DNA from: an uncultured Aliivibrio sp.
GTDB lineage: Bacteria; Pseudomonadota; Gammaproteobacteria; Enterobacterales; Vibrionaceae
Direction of reading: 5' to 3'
NCBI RefSeq assembly: GCF_946479765.1
Contig: NZ_CAMLHO010000026.1
Location: 1 to 54,543 of the forward strand
DNA length: 54,543 bases
A model generated the notes under the pieces. It did not search any database. It saw only the letters and a program-made list of their open reading frames with translations, and was not told where the DNA came from. Position 1 is the stretch's first letter; every line of letters begins with the position of its first letter. The position numbers and the translations under genes are program-made. Of this stretch, positions 44,095 to 52,157 are shown piece by piece.

Positions 44095-45759
44095 ATGTTA
44101 TCTCAATTTTTAGCACAATCTGAAACAACAAATGCCAAAGCTCGTCTGTTTGCTATTACGCAAACCGTAGAGCTGAACAACTTGATCCCGCCAACAGTAA
44201 GCTACGAAAGCCGTGGCAACCTCGTTATTATCGGACCTACTCGAATCATTGTTGATGTTGCCGAGCAATTCACCGATTTAAACAGCATCACGCTTGTCTC
44301 TACTGAATCAGAAAATCAAGCACATGAATCCGAACGTACCGTTTACTTTGCCAAAGAGTTATCAGTAAAAGGCTTTTTAGGCGCATTTGATATCGAATGT
44401 GTTGTGAATGGCGAAAAAGTAAATCTAGCGAAAGTCACCATTGGTGCGACAGCATTCGATTTAGTTCTGGATATGAAGCTAGACAGCGTTATGTCTGAAC
44501 AAGTGCCTGTTCCTGGTTATTACCCAGTAGGGCGCGGCTATCCAACATTGGCACAAGTATTAGACGAATTGCCAGGTTTGGTGGGTACGTTTGATAAACC
44601 AAAATATTTCCGTTTAAACCCAGATTTATGTGCGCACAGTTCACGTGGCGTAAAAGGGTGTGAGCGTTGTGTAGATGCTTGTCCTGCTGGTGCGTTAACC
44701 AGTGAAGGTTCAGATCAAACAGGCCACCACATTCAAATTAATCCATACCTTTGTCAAGGTGTTGGTACGTGTTCAACGGCTTGTCCAACAGAAGCCATCA
44801 GCTATGCATTACCCGAAGCTGAAAAAACACAAAACTTTGCTGCTCGTTTATTAGCAAATTATAAAAAAGAAGGTGGTGAGACTCCAATCATCGCTTTCTG
44901 TAGTGATCGCCATGAAAACTTCAATGTCATGGCATTAAAAACCATGCCTGATCATGTAATTCCTGTCGTACTTGATGAGATTTTATCTGTCGGTATTGAT
45001 ACGTGGTTCTCCGCGTTAGTGAATGGTGCAGCTCAAGTTCTATTTATCGCAAGCCGCAGAATGCCAGAAACAATTCAACGAGTATTAACGCAAGAAGTTG
45101 AAATCGCACAAGCGTTCTTAATGCAACTTGGTCTTGAACCAGAACGTGTACAAGTTGTGTACATGGAAGCATTAAATGACATGATGTTAATTGATACACC
45201 ATTATCAATCATTGACGGTCAATTAACGGGTAATAAACGTGAACGTTTAATGGGCGCATTGGATCATCTAGCAGTAAGCAGTATTGAAATTACTGAAATC
45301 CAAGTGATGCCATCTCATGCTCCTTACGGAACGGTTAATTGCGAAACTAAAGATTGTACGTTGTGCATGAGTTGCGTTGCGGTATGTCCAACGCGTGCAT
45401 TACACAGTGATCCTGATTCGCCAACATTGAAATTCATCGAGCAAGACTGTGTTCAATGTGGTTTGTGTGTCAATGCGTGTCCAGAAAAAGCATTAAGCAT
45501 GAAAGTGCAAATGAACTGGAATAAAGAACAACGTCAAGAAACACAGATCATGCATAAAGAAGACGCAGCATGCTGTTTAACGTGTGGCAAACCATTTGCT
45601 CCTGCATCAATGATTGAAATGCTAAGAGTTAAGTTACAAGGTAACCCTCACTTTAGCGATGAAGCTTCCATCAACCGTCTATACATGTGTGAAGACTGTC
45701 GAGTAAAAGACATCTTTATCGACTTATCAGCAAATCCAGAAAAACAATTAAAGGTCTAA
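44095..45759 (+). CDS. Four-cluster ferredoxin-like protein of formate dehydrogenase locus
   Basis: 554-residue cytoplasmic protein. The ATG at 44095 has AGGTG close upstream; an in-frame ATG at 44071 would add eight residues. The N-terminal third is unmatched. Two 4Fe-4S motifs lie near residue 200-240 (CERCVDACP, then CQGVGTCSTACP), two more near residue 420-460 (CTLCMSCVAVCP and CVQCGLCVNACP), and a C-terminal pair CLTCGKPF and CEDC may bind zinc or a fifth cluster. It probably shuttles electrons in connection with formate dehydrogenase or its assembly. It is the first gene of the fdh operon. Confidence 0.85.
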   Translation: MLSQFLAQSETTNAKARLFAITQTVELNNLIPPTVSYESRGNLVIIGPTRIIVDVAEQFTDLNSITLVSTESENQAHESERTVYFAKELSVKGFLGAFDIECVVNGEKVNLAKVTIGATAFDLVLDMKLDSVMSEQVPVPGYYPVGRGYPTLAQVLDELPGLVGTFDKPKYFRLNPDLCAHSSRGVKGCERCVDACPAGALTSEGSDQTGHHIQINPYLCQGVGTCSTACPTEAISYALPEAEKTQNFAARLLANYKKEGGETPIIAFCSDRHENFNVMALKTMPDHVIPVVLDEILSVGIDTWFSALVNGAAQVLFIASRRMPETIQRVLTQEVEIAQAFLMQLGLEPERVQVVYMEALNDMMLIDTPLSIIDGQLTGNKRERLMGALDHLAVSSIEITEIQVMPSHAPYGTVNCETKDCTLCMSCVAVCPTRALHSDPDSPTLKFIEQDCVQCGLCVNACPEKALSMKVQMNWNKEQRQETQIMHKEDAACCLTCGKPFAPASMIEMLRVKLQGNPHFSDEASINRLYMCEDCRVKDIFIDLSANPEKQLKV

Positions 45760-45763
45760 TACC

Positions 45764-46375
45764 ATGAATGAACAACACCAGATCCGACAAGAAATTTATG
45801 GCTTATTAGCGCATTTATTCCGTTCAGCACCAGAGCAAGCATTGATTGATTGGTTAGTTACCATCGAAACGGAACAGAGCGAAACCCACGGTATGAGCCA
45901 AGCGTGGAGCCAATTGGTTAAGGCGGCAGAGCAAGCAAGCCTTAACGACACGCTAGAAAAACTAGAAGACGAATACCAAAATCTATTTATTGGTGTTGGC
46001 CGCGGTGAAGTGATGCAGTTTGGATCATGGCACATTGCGGGTGCATTAATGGAAAAACCATTAGTCGCACTTCGCCAAGATCTAATGCAATTAGGTTTTG
46101 AGCGAGCAGAAGACGTAAAAGAACCAGAAGACCATATTTCAGCATTATGTGAAGTAATGGCCATGCTTATTGAAGCGGGTGAGGCAGAAGTGCTGCAACA
46201 ACGTTTCTTTAATCGTCATATTCAACCTTGGTATGTATCACTGTGCGAGCAAATCAATAACGCAGAAAATGCGGATTTCTACCAATCAGTGGCGTGCCTA
46301 ACCGAAGCGTTCTTTAGTGTAGAACAAGTACGCTTTGCAAAAAATCCAAACGCAATTGAAGTCACAGAAGTATAA
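45764..46375 (+). CDS. TorD/DmsD family redox chaperone
   Basis: 203-residue cytoplasmic helical protein. It begins NEQHQIRQEIYGLLAHLFR. The family region EYQNLFIGVGRGEVMQFGSWH lies near residue 65-85, and EPEDHISALCEVMAMLIEAG near 120. TorD-type chaperones bind the Tat signal of a molybdoenzyme and hold it for cofactor insertion. The target here is probably FdhA, two genes downstream. It is 4 bases after the polyferredoxin gene. Confidence 0.88.
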   Translation: MNEQHQIRQEIYGLLAHLFRSAPEQALIDWLVTIETEQSETHGMSQAWSQLVKAAEQASLNDTLEKLEDEYQNLFIGVGRGEVMQFGSWHIAGALMEKPLVALRQDLMQLGFERAEDVKEPEDHISALCEVMAMLIEAGEAEVLQQRFFNRHIQPWYVSLCEQINNAENADFYQSVACLTEAFFSVEQVRFAKNPNAIEVTEV

Positions 46376-46422
46376 ACGTAGTAGTGACAACCCGAATTAA
46401 AACCATAAAAACAAACGCCCAT

Positions 46423-46439
46423 TCCAAGTGAATTGGAAG
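46423..46439 (+). promoter_or_regulatory. Small hairpin in the spacer before the Tat protein gene
   Basis: TTCCAA and TTGGAA pair around a 5-base loop, in a 78-base spacer of the fdh operon. It ends just before AAAGGAG, the next ribosome site. It could stabilise or separate the downstream message. Not T-rich, so not a terminator. Confidence 0.4.
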
Positions 46440-46453
46440 CAAAGGAGCATTGA

Positions 46454-46654
46454 ATGAGCAATAACAAAACGGACCTAAACCGCCGAAATGTACTAAAGGG
46501 CCTTGCAACTGCTGCAGCCGTAGGAACAGTAGCCGCTGCGGTTTCAGGTACAGCAAACGCAACACCATCAGTAACTGCTGAAAAAAGCGTTGAGAAAAAA
46601 GGCGATGGATATCGTGAAACTCAACACATTCGTGATTATTACGACAGCCTATAA
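46454..46654 (+). CDS. Small twin-arginine-signal protein of formate dehydrogenase locus
   Basis: 66-residue protein. A Tat signal begins LNRRNVLKGLATAAAVG, with a hydrophobic stretch and cleavage region TANA. The short mature part contains DGYRETQHIRDYYDSL. Small proteins of this kind, with a Tat signal but no cofactor, are known next to formate dehydrogenase genes. A structural or assembly role is likely. AGGAG lies six bases before the ATG, and only 12 bases separate it from fdhA. Confidence 0.82.
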   Translation: MSNNKTDLNRRNVLKGLATAAAVGTVAAAVSGTANATPSVTAEKSVEKKGDGYRETQHIRDYYDSL

Positions 46655-46666
46655 CGGAGCATAATA

Positions 46667-49522
46667 ATGAAACTGACTAAACGTTCCGATTCGGTACAAA
46701 AACAAGAGAACCAACTGGGCATTACTCGTCGTATGTTCATGCGTACCTCAACTATTGCCGCTGGTGCAGTAGCAAGCGTAAGCATGTTTGTTCCAAGCAT
46801 GATGAGAAAAGCACAAGCACAGGAAGTGCCAGTTGATGCACCAACAGAAGTGAAACGTACTATTTGTTCACACTGTTCTGTTGGCTGTGGTATTTACGCT
46901 GAAGTTCAAAATGGCGTGTGGACAGGTCAAGAACCTGCATTCGATCATCCATTTAACGCAGGCGGTCACTGTGCAAAAGGCGCAGCACTGCGTGAGCACG
47001 GTCATGGCGAACGTCGTCTAAAATACCCAATGAAGCTTGAAAACGGCAAGTGGAAAAAACTGTCTTGGGATCAAGCGATCGAAGAGATCGGTAACAAAGC
47101 GTTAGAGATCCGTAAAGAATCAGGTCCTGACTCAGTTTACTGGTTAGGTTCTGCGAAGCACAACAATGAACAAGCGTATTTGTATCGTAAAATGGCATCA
47201 TTATGGGGCACAAATAACGTCGATCACCAAGCGCGTATTTGTCACTCAACCACAGTAGCCGGTGTTGCAAACACTTGGGGTTACGGTGCTATGACCAACT
47301 CATTCAATGACATGCATAACTGTAAATCTATGCTATTTATTGGTTCAAACCCTGCGGAAGCTCATCCAGTAGCAATGCAACATATTCTGATCGCTAAAGA
47401 GAAGAATGGTTGTAAAATCGTTGTTGCCGACCCACGTCGCACACGTACCGCAGCAAAAGCGGATCATTATGTTTCATTGCGTCCGGGCTCTGATGTTGCC
47501 TTTATTTGGGGCGTATTGTTCCATGTATTCGCAAACAAATGGGAAGATCAAGAATTCATTAACCAACGTGTGTTTGGTATGGATGAGATCCGCACTGAAG
47601 TTGCAAAATGGAATCCTGTGGAAGTTGAACGTGTTACTGGCGTGACAGAAGCGGAAGTTTTTGAGACTGCAAAACTGCTTTCAGAAAACCGTCCAGGTTG
47701 TGTTGTTTGGTGTATGGGTGGTACTCAACATACGACTGGTAACAACAACACACGTGCTTACTGTATTCTAGAACTTGCTCTTGGCAACATGGGTAAATCA
47801 GGCGGTGGTGCAAACATCTTCCGTGGCCACGATAACGTACAAGGCGCAACGGATTTAGGTGTTCTTTCAGATACGCTTCCTGGCTACTACGGTGTTGGTG
47901 AAGGCGCATGGAAACACTGGTCAAAAGTATGGGATCTCGATTACGCATGGGTTCAAAATCGATTCGACCAAGGTAAATACAACGGCAAAACGCCAATGAA
48001 CAACTTTGGTATCCCTGTATCTCGTTGGGTTGATGGTGTTTTAGAAGACAAAGCAAACATCGAACAAAACGACAATATCCGTGCAATGTTCTACTGGGGT
48101 CACGCAGTAAACTCACAAACACGTGGTACTGAGATCAGAAAAGCAATGAGCAAGTTGGATATGATGGTTATCGTCGATCCATACCCAACCGTTGCAGCAG
48201 TAATGAATGATCGTACTGATGGCGTATACCTTCTTCCTGCAACAACGCAGTTTGAAACGCACGGTTCAGTAACCGCATCAAACCGTTCATTCCAATGGCG
48301 TGAGCAAGTAATTCAGCCATTGTTTGAATCAAAACCTGACCACGAGATCATGTACCTACTGACTAAAAAATTAGGTTACTCAGATCAACTGTTCAAACAC
48401 ATCAAAATTGATGAGAACAACCAACCTGTCATTGAAGACATTACTCGTGAATTCAACAAAGGCATGTGGACAATCGGTTATACAGGTCAAAGCCCTGAGC
48501 GTATTAAAGCGCACACAATGAACTGGCACACCTTCCATAAAACAACGCTAGAAGCAGAAGGCGGTCCAGTTAATGGCGAAACCTACGGTCTTCCTTGGCC
48601 TTGTTGGGGTACGCCAGAAATGAAGCACCCAGGTACGCACATTCTTTATGATACGTCAAAACCTGTAGCGCAAGGCGGCGGTAACTTCCGTACCCGTTTT
48701 GGTGTGGAATTTGAAGGTCAAAGTCTATTAGCTGAAGACAGCTACCCAGTAGGCTGTGAAATTGAAGATGGTCACCCAGAATTCACTGACAAACTGCTTA
48801 AGCAACTTGGCTGGTGGGACGATTTAACAGCGACTGAAAAAGTAGCTGCTGAAGGTAAAAACTGGAAAACCGATCTATCAGGCGGTATTCAACGTGTTGC
48901 AATTAAACACGGTTGTATGCCTTTTGGTAATGCAAAAGCACGTGCGATTGTATGGACGTTCCCTGACCGTGTTCCACAACACCGTGAGCCGTTATACACA
49001 CCACGTCGTGATTTAGTTGCTGATTACCCAACATGGGATGACCGCGCGGCTAACTTCCGTATACCAACGTTGTACAAAACAATTCAAGACCAAGATAAGT
49101 CAAAAGAATACCCAATTATTCTGACTTCTGGTCGTCTGGTTGAGTACGAAGGTGGCGGTGAAGAAACGCGTTCTAATCCATGGCTTGCAGAGCTTCAACA
49201 AGAAATGTTTGTAGAAGTTAACCCGAAAGACGCAAACGACATCGGCTTTAAAGATGGTGATATGGTTTGGGTTGAAGGCGCAGAGAAAGGTCGAATTCAC
49301 GTTAAAGCAATGGTGACACGTCGTGTTAAACCGGGCTTAGCGTTCGTACCATTCCACTTTGGCGGTAAATTCCAAGGTGAAGACTTAACGACTAAGTACC
49401 CAGAAGGTACGGTTCCATACGTTATTGGCGAAGCAGCAAACACAGCAACCACTTATGGTTATGATCCTGTAACACAAATGCAGGAAACCAAAGTGACACT
49501 ATGCAAAATCACGAAAGCGTAA
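46667..49522 (+). CDS. fdhA: Formate dehydrogenase catalytic subunit FdhA
   Basis: 951-residue molybdo- or tungstopterin enzyme exported by Tat (TRRMFMRTS at residues 20-28). The N-terminal 4Fe-4S motif is CSHCSVGC with Cys67, 70, 74 and Cys102. The active-site residue is Cys192 (RICHSTTVAG), where E. coli FdnG has selenocysteine. The cofactor-binding domains follow, with GSNPAEAHP, WCMGGTQHTTGNNNTRAYC and the C-terminal molydopterin dinucleotide-binding domain (TSGRLVEYEGGGEETRSNP). It oxidises formate to CO2 on the periplasmic side. The gene name follows use in Shewanella-type operons and is by analogy. Confidence 0.92.
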   Translation: MKLTKRSDSVQKQENQLGITRRMFMRTSTIAAGAVASVSMFVPSMMRKAQAQEVPVDAPTEVKRTICSHCSVGCGIYAEVQNGVWTGQEPAFDHPFNAGGHCAKGAALREHGHGERRLKYPMKLENGKWKKLSWDQAIEEIGNKALEIRKESGPDSVYWLGSAKHNNEQAYLYRKMASLWGTNNVDHQARICHSTTVAGVANTWGYGAMTNSFNDMHNCKSMLFIGSNPAEAHPVAMQHILIAKEKNGCKIVVADPRRTRTAAKADHYVSLRPGSDVAFIWGVLFHVFANKWEDQEFINQRVFGMDEIRTEVAKWNPVEVERVTGVTEAEVFETAKLLSENRPGCVVWCMGGTQHTTGNNNTRAYCILELALGNMGKSGGGANIFRGHDNVQGATDLGVLSDTLPGYYGVGEGAWKHWSKVWDLDYAWVQNRFDQGKYNGKTPMNNFGIPVSRWVDGVLEDKANIEQNDNIRAMFYWGHAVNSQTRGTEIRKAMSKLDMMVIVDPYPTVAAVMNDRTDGVYLLPATTQFETHGSVTASNRSFQWREQVIQPLFESKPDHEIMYLLTKKLGYSDQLFKHIKIDENNQPVIEDITREFNKGMWTIGYTGQSPERIKAHTMNWHTFHKTTLEAEGGPVNGETYGLPWPCWGTPEMKHPGTHILYDTSKPVAQGGGNFRTRFGVEFEGQSLLAEDSYPVGCEIEDGHPEFTDKLLKQLGWWDDLTATEKVAAEGKNWKTDLSGGIQRVAIKHGCMPFGNAKARAIVWTFPDRVPQHREPLYTPRRDLVADYPTWDDRAANFRIPTLYKTIQDQDKSKEYPIILTSGRLVEYEGGGEETRSNPWLAELQQEMFVEVNPKDANDIGFKDGDMVWVEGAEKGRIHVKAMVTRRVKPGLAFVPFHFGGKFQGEDLTTKYPEGTVPYVIGEAANTATTYGYDPVTQMQETKVTLCKITKA

Positions 49523-49535
49523 GGGGTGATATAAA

Positions 49536-50144
49536 ATGGCTAGAATGAAATTCTTATGTGACACCAAGCGTTGTATTGAATGTAACGGCTGTGTCACAGC
49601 ATGTAAAAATGAAAATGATGATGCGCTAGAGTGGGGCATCCAACGTCGTCGCGTAGTAACACTAAACGACGGTGAGCCGGGTGAAACGTCAATCTCAGTT
49701 GCATGTATGCACTGTACCGATGCGCCTTGTATGGCCGTTTGTCCTGCGGATTGTTTTGAACAGACAGCAGATGGCATCGTACGTCACAACAAAGATCTTT
49801 GTATCGGTTGTGGTTACTGCCTATTTGCTTGCCCATTTGGTGCGCCGCAATTCCCTAAACAGGGTGCCTTTGCTGAGCGTGGAAAAATGGACAAGTGTAC
49901 ATTCTGTGCTGGTGGTCCGGGTGTAGAACCAGGTTCACAAGAAGAACGTGAAAAGTATGGTTCAAACCGTATTGCAGAAGGTAAGTTGCCAATGTGTGCT
50001 TCATTATGTGCAACAAAAGCACTGCTTGCTGGTGATGCTGAGAAAGTTTCTGACATCTTCCGTCAACGTGTTGTAGAGCGTGGTGCAAAAGACGCGGGTT
50101 GGACAAACGGTGAAGACTTATCGTTTGATGCGACTAAGAGCTAA
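49536..50144 (+). CDS. fdhB: Formate dehydrogenase iron-sulfur subunit FdhB
   Basis: 202-residue electron-transfer subunit of four 4Fe-4S clusters. Motifs in order are CIECNGCVTACKNEN, CMHCTDAPCMAVCP, CIGCGYCLFACPFG and CTFC, with a later MCASLC. Without its own signal peptide it is presumably exported with FdhA or remains attached to the membrane subunit. GGGGTGAT precedes ATG 49536, 13 bases after fdhA. It takes electrons from FdhA to FdhC heme. Confidence 0.93.
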   Translation: MARMKFLCDTKRCIECNGCVTACKNENDDALEWGIQRRRVVTLNDGEPGETSISVACMHCTDAPCMAVCPADCFEQTADGIVRHNKDLCIGCGYCLFACPFGAPQFPKQGAFAERGKMDKCTFCAGGPGVEPGSQEEREKYGSNRIAEGKLPMCASLCATKALLAGDAEKVSDIFRQRVVERGAKDAGWTNGEDLSFDATKS

Positions 50145-50160
50145 TCCAGTGGAGAGAGCG

Positions 50161-51180
50161 ATGTTGAAACAACTAAAACGTCTTTCTCTTTCGTTATTGC
50201 TGCCAGTATTGGCAGCATTAACACTGACATTTGCTATGCCTAGCATGGCAAATGACAGTGTAGCCGCGAAAAGTGCAGAGAAAGAAATGACCCAACTTGG
50301 TGGTGCTGATTTTTGGCGTCAAGTAAGAGCGGGCGAAGAAGGCTATACGACTTCACAGTCACCAGAGCATGGTGTATTGATCAGTACTGCTGGTGAAACA
50401 TGGTATGTATTGAAAGAGAAGTGGATGTCGCCATTAGGTGCATTAGCTATCTTTGGTAGTTTAGTTATGGTGGCACTGGCGTATTTTACGATTGGTCCCC
50501 TAAAGTTAAGTAAACCAAAAACAGGACGTCGAATTCAACGTTGGAGCAAAATGGACCGTGCATTGCACTGGAGCATGGCGTTTACGTTTTTAACACTGGC
50601 GTTCAGTGGGTTATGTTTGGTTTACGGTAAGCACTTTTTAAAACCAATCTTACCGACAGACATTTGGGGTATGATCATTTATGCCGCGAAGCAATACCAT
50701 AACTACATGGGTCCAATTTTTGCCATTCTACTGATCACGGTATTAGTGAAATGGTGGAGAAAATCCATGGTCAATAAAACCGATATTGTGTGGTTTATGA
50801 AAATGGGCGGCATGGTAGGTAAACACAAAGGAACGCACCCATCAGCAGGTTTCTCTAATGGTGGTGAAAAAGCGATTTTTTGGTTACTTATCGTTTTTGG
50901 TATTATTGCGGCAATCAGTGGCTTTGTTCTCGATTTCCCAATCTTCGGCCAATTACGCCGTGATATGGAATTATCGAACTTGATCCACATGTTCTCTGCA
51001 CTGATCTTGATTTGTGGCTTTATTTTCCACATATACATTGGTCTGTTCGGTATGGAAGCCGCACTGGATGGCATGATCACCGGTGATGTTGACGAAACAT
51101 GGGCTAAAGAACACCACGATTTATGGTATGACGAAGTAAAAGACTTACCTGAGAATCAGCCAAAAGACAAAAACAGCTAA
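50161..51180 (+). CDS. fdhC: Formate dehydrogenase cytochrome b556 subunit FdhC
   Basis: 339-residue membrane subunit. ATG 50161 has GGAG six bases upstream and starts a signal-like segment (MLKQLKRLSLSLLLPVLAAL) ending near MANDS. A longer frame inside fdhB is not used. An extra N-terminal periplasmic region (to about residue 90) is followed by four helices with histidines for two b hemes: RALHWSMAFTF, YHNYMGP, LIHMFSA and FHIYIGLFGMEAALDG. It anchors the complex and passes electrons to quinone. A terminator follows. Confidence 0.92.
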   Translation: MLKQLKRLSLSLLLPVLAALTLTFAMPSMANDSVAAKSAEKEMTQLGGADFWRQVRAGEEGYTTSQSPEHGVLISTAGETWYVLKEKWMSPLGALAIFGSLVMVALAYFTIGPLKLSKPKTGRRIQRWSKMDRALHWSMAFTFLTLAFSGLCLVYGKHFLKPILPTDIWGMIIYAAKQYHNYMGPIFAILLITVLVKWWRKSMVNKTDIVWFMKMGGMVGKHKGTHPSAGFSNGGEKAIFWLLIVFGIIAAISGFVLDFPIFGQLRRDMELSNLIHMFSALILICGFIFHIYIGLFGMEAALDGMITGDVDETWAKEHHDLWYDEVKDLPENQPKDKNS

Positions 51181-51218
51181 TAGCGAGTTAATATTCGTAT
51201 AGCGATAATTGGTAAAAT

Positions 51219-51254
51219 CAAAAGCAGAGCAGGGTAACTTGCTCGGCTTTTTTG
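51219..51254 (+). terminator. Terminator of the fdh operon
   Basis: AAAAGC-A-GAGCA pairs with GCTC-GG-CTTTTTT around GGGTAACTT, an imperfect stem with a T-tract, about 40-75 bases beyond fdhC. Confidence 0.68.
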
Positions 51255-51425
51255 TACCTAAAGATTGGCAAAAGAGAAATATCATCATTTATAATTAATA
51301 CTATCAATAGGTTGAGTTTTAACAAAAACCAGAGCTTAAAGGCAAAACAAAAAGAAACCACATGAAATCTACCTAAGAATGAGTATGATATACGCAAGAT
51401 AAATAACCATTTCAAAGGATGACTT

Positions 51426-51965
51426 ATGTTTACAGTAGAAGTTGATAGTGAATTAAAACTGGCACTTATTGAACCTTCTTTTGCGAAAAAGTACTTTGAG
51501 ATCGTATCGAAGGAAGACGCTTATTTATCTCAATGGCTAGCTTGGCCGTCACACGCAAAGTCTGAGGATTTCTTTCTACGCTTTGTGCGTAAATCGTTAC
51601 TTGATTATGCCGAAGGTAAAGGAATGGTTTGCGCCATGATTTACCAAGGTGAGTTAGTCGGTAATGTCAGCTTTAACACGATTAATCATAATTTAAAAAT
51701 GGCTGAGATTGGCTATTGGCTCAGTGAGTCTTATCAGGGTAACGGTATTATTACTCGTGCGGTATCTAAGTTAATCGAGATTGCTTTCACAGATTTACAG
51801 CTTGAGAAAATTCAAATAGCAGCAGGCGAGCACAACTTACCAAGCCGTAAGGTTTGTGAGCGTTTAGGAATGACATTAGAAGGCATTATTTCTAATCGAG
51901 AAAACCTGAATGGCCGTATTATCAACCATGCTATTTATGGTTTATCGAAGCAGCCTGTGAGCTAA
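51426..51965 (+). CDS. GNAT acetyltransferase, RimL/YdaF type
   Basis: 179-residue acetyltransferase starting MFTVEVDSELKLALIEPSFA. AEIGYWLSESYQGNGIITRA contains the acetyl-CoA loop, and HNLPSRKVCERLGMTLEGII is the RimL-type C-terminal motif. SKEDAYLSQWLAWPSHAKS near residue 28-46 is typical of ribosomal-protein or small-molecule GNATs. Its stop codon lies in a sequence (CTAAGCGC) that may be the left arm of a degenerate integron site. GNATs are frequent cassette genes, but its own promoter region looks chromosomal. Confidence 0.85.
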   Translation: MFTVEVDSELKLALIEPSFAKKYFEIVSKEDAYLSQWLAWPSHAKSEDFFLRFVRKSLLDYAEGKGMVCAMIYQGELVGNVSFNTINHNLKMAEIGYWLSESYQGNGIITRAVSKLIEIAFTDLQLEKIQIAAGEHNLPSRKVCERLGMTLEGIISNRENLNGRIINHAIYGLSKQPVS

Positions 51966-52136
51966 GCGCATAAAGCGACACGTTGTCGTATAGCATGAAT
52001 GAAACGATGAATGTCGAATTGTTATGATGTTGATTTATTTCAGTTTAAGAAAAAGGCTAGTAAGCCTTAATAGAATAAGTAGCGACAAATCTGGTAGGGA
52101 ACTATAAGACATTTTGTCGTAGAAAGAGCGTTAGTT
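51962..52136 (+). other. Degenerate palindromic site at left edge of the cassette region
   Basis: The left piece CTAAGCGCATAAAGCGACAC, then GTTGTCGTATAG, is partly matched in reverse orientation at the right end (rc: CTAACGCTC to GACAAAATGTCTTATAG). The right end is GAGCGTTAGTT, the same core as the next attC. This looks like a decayed attC or attI, but the 110-base centre does not pair and no integrase is next to it. Confidence 0.4.
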
Positions 52137-52157
52137 TTATAATGTATAAAGGAGTAT

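Noticed and set aside
47634-48122. 162-codon minus-strand frame inside fdhA
   Set aside because: Shadow of the GC-richer fdhA coding strand with no recognisable domain or ribosome site.
52108-52118. GACATTTTGTC near the integron boundary, like the regulator word
   Set aside because: It is part of the palindromic site itself, lacks the flanking GG/CC, and no sigma54 promoter lies downstream.
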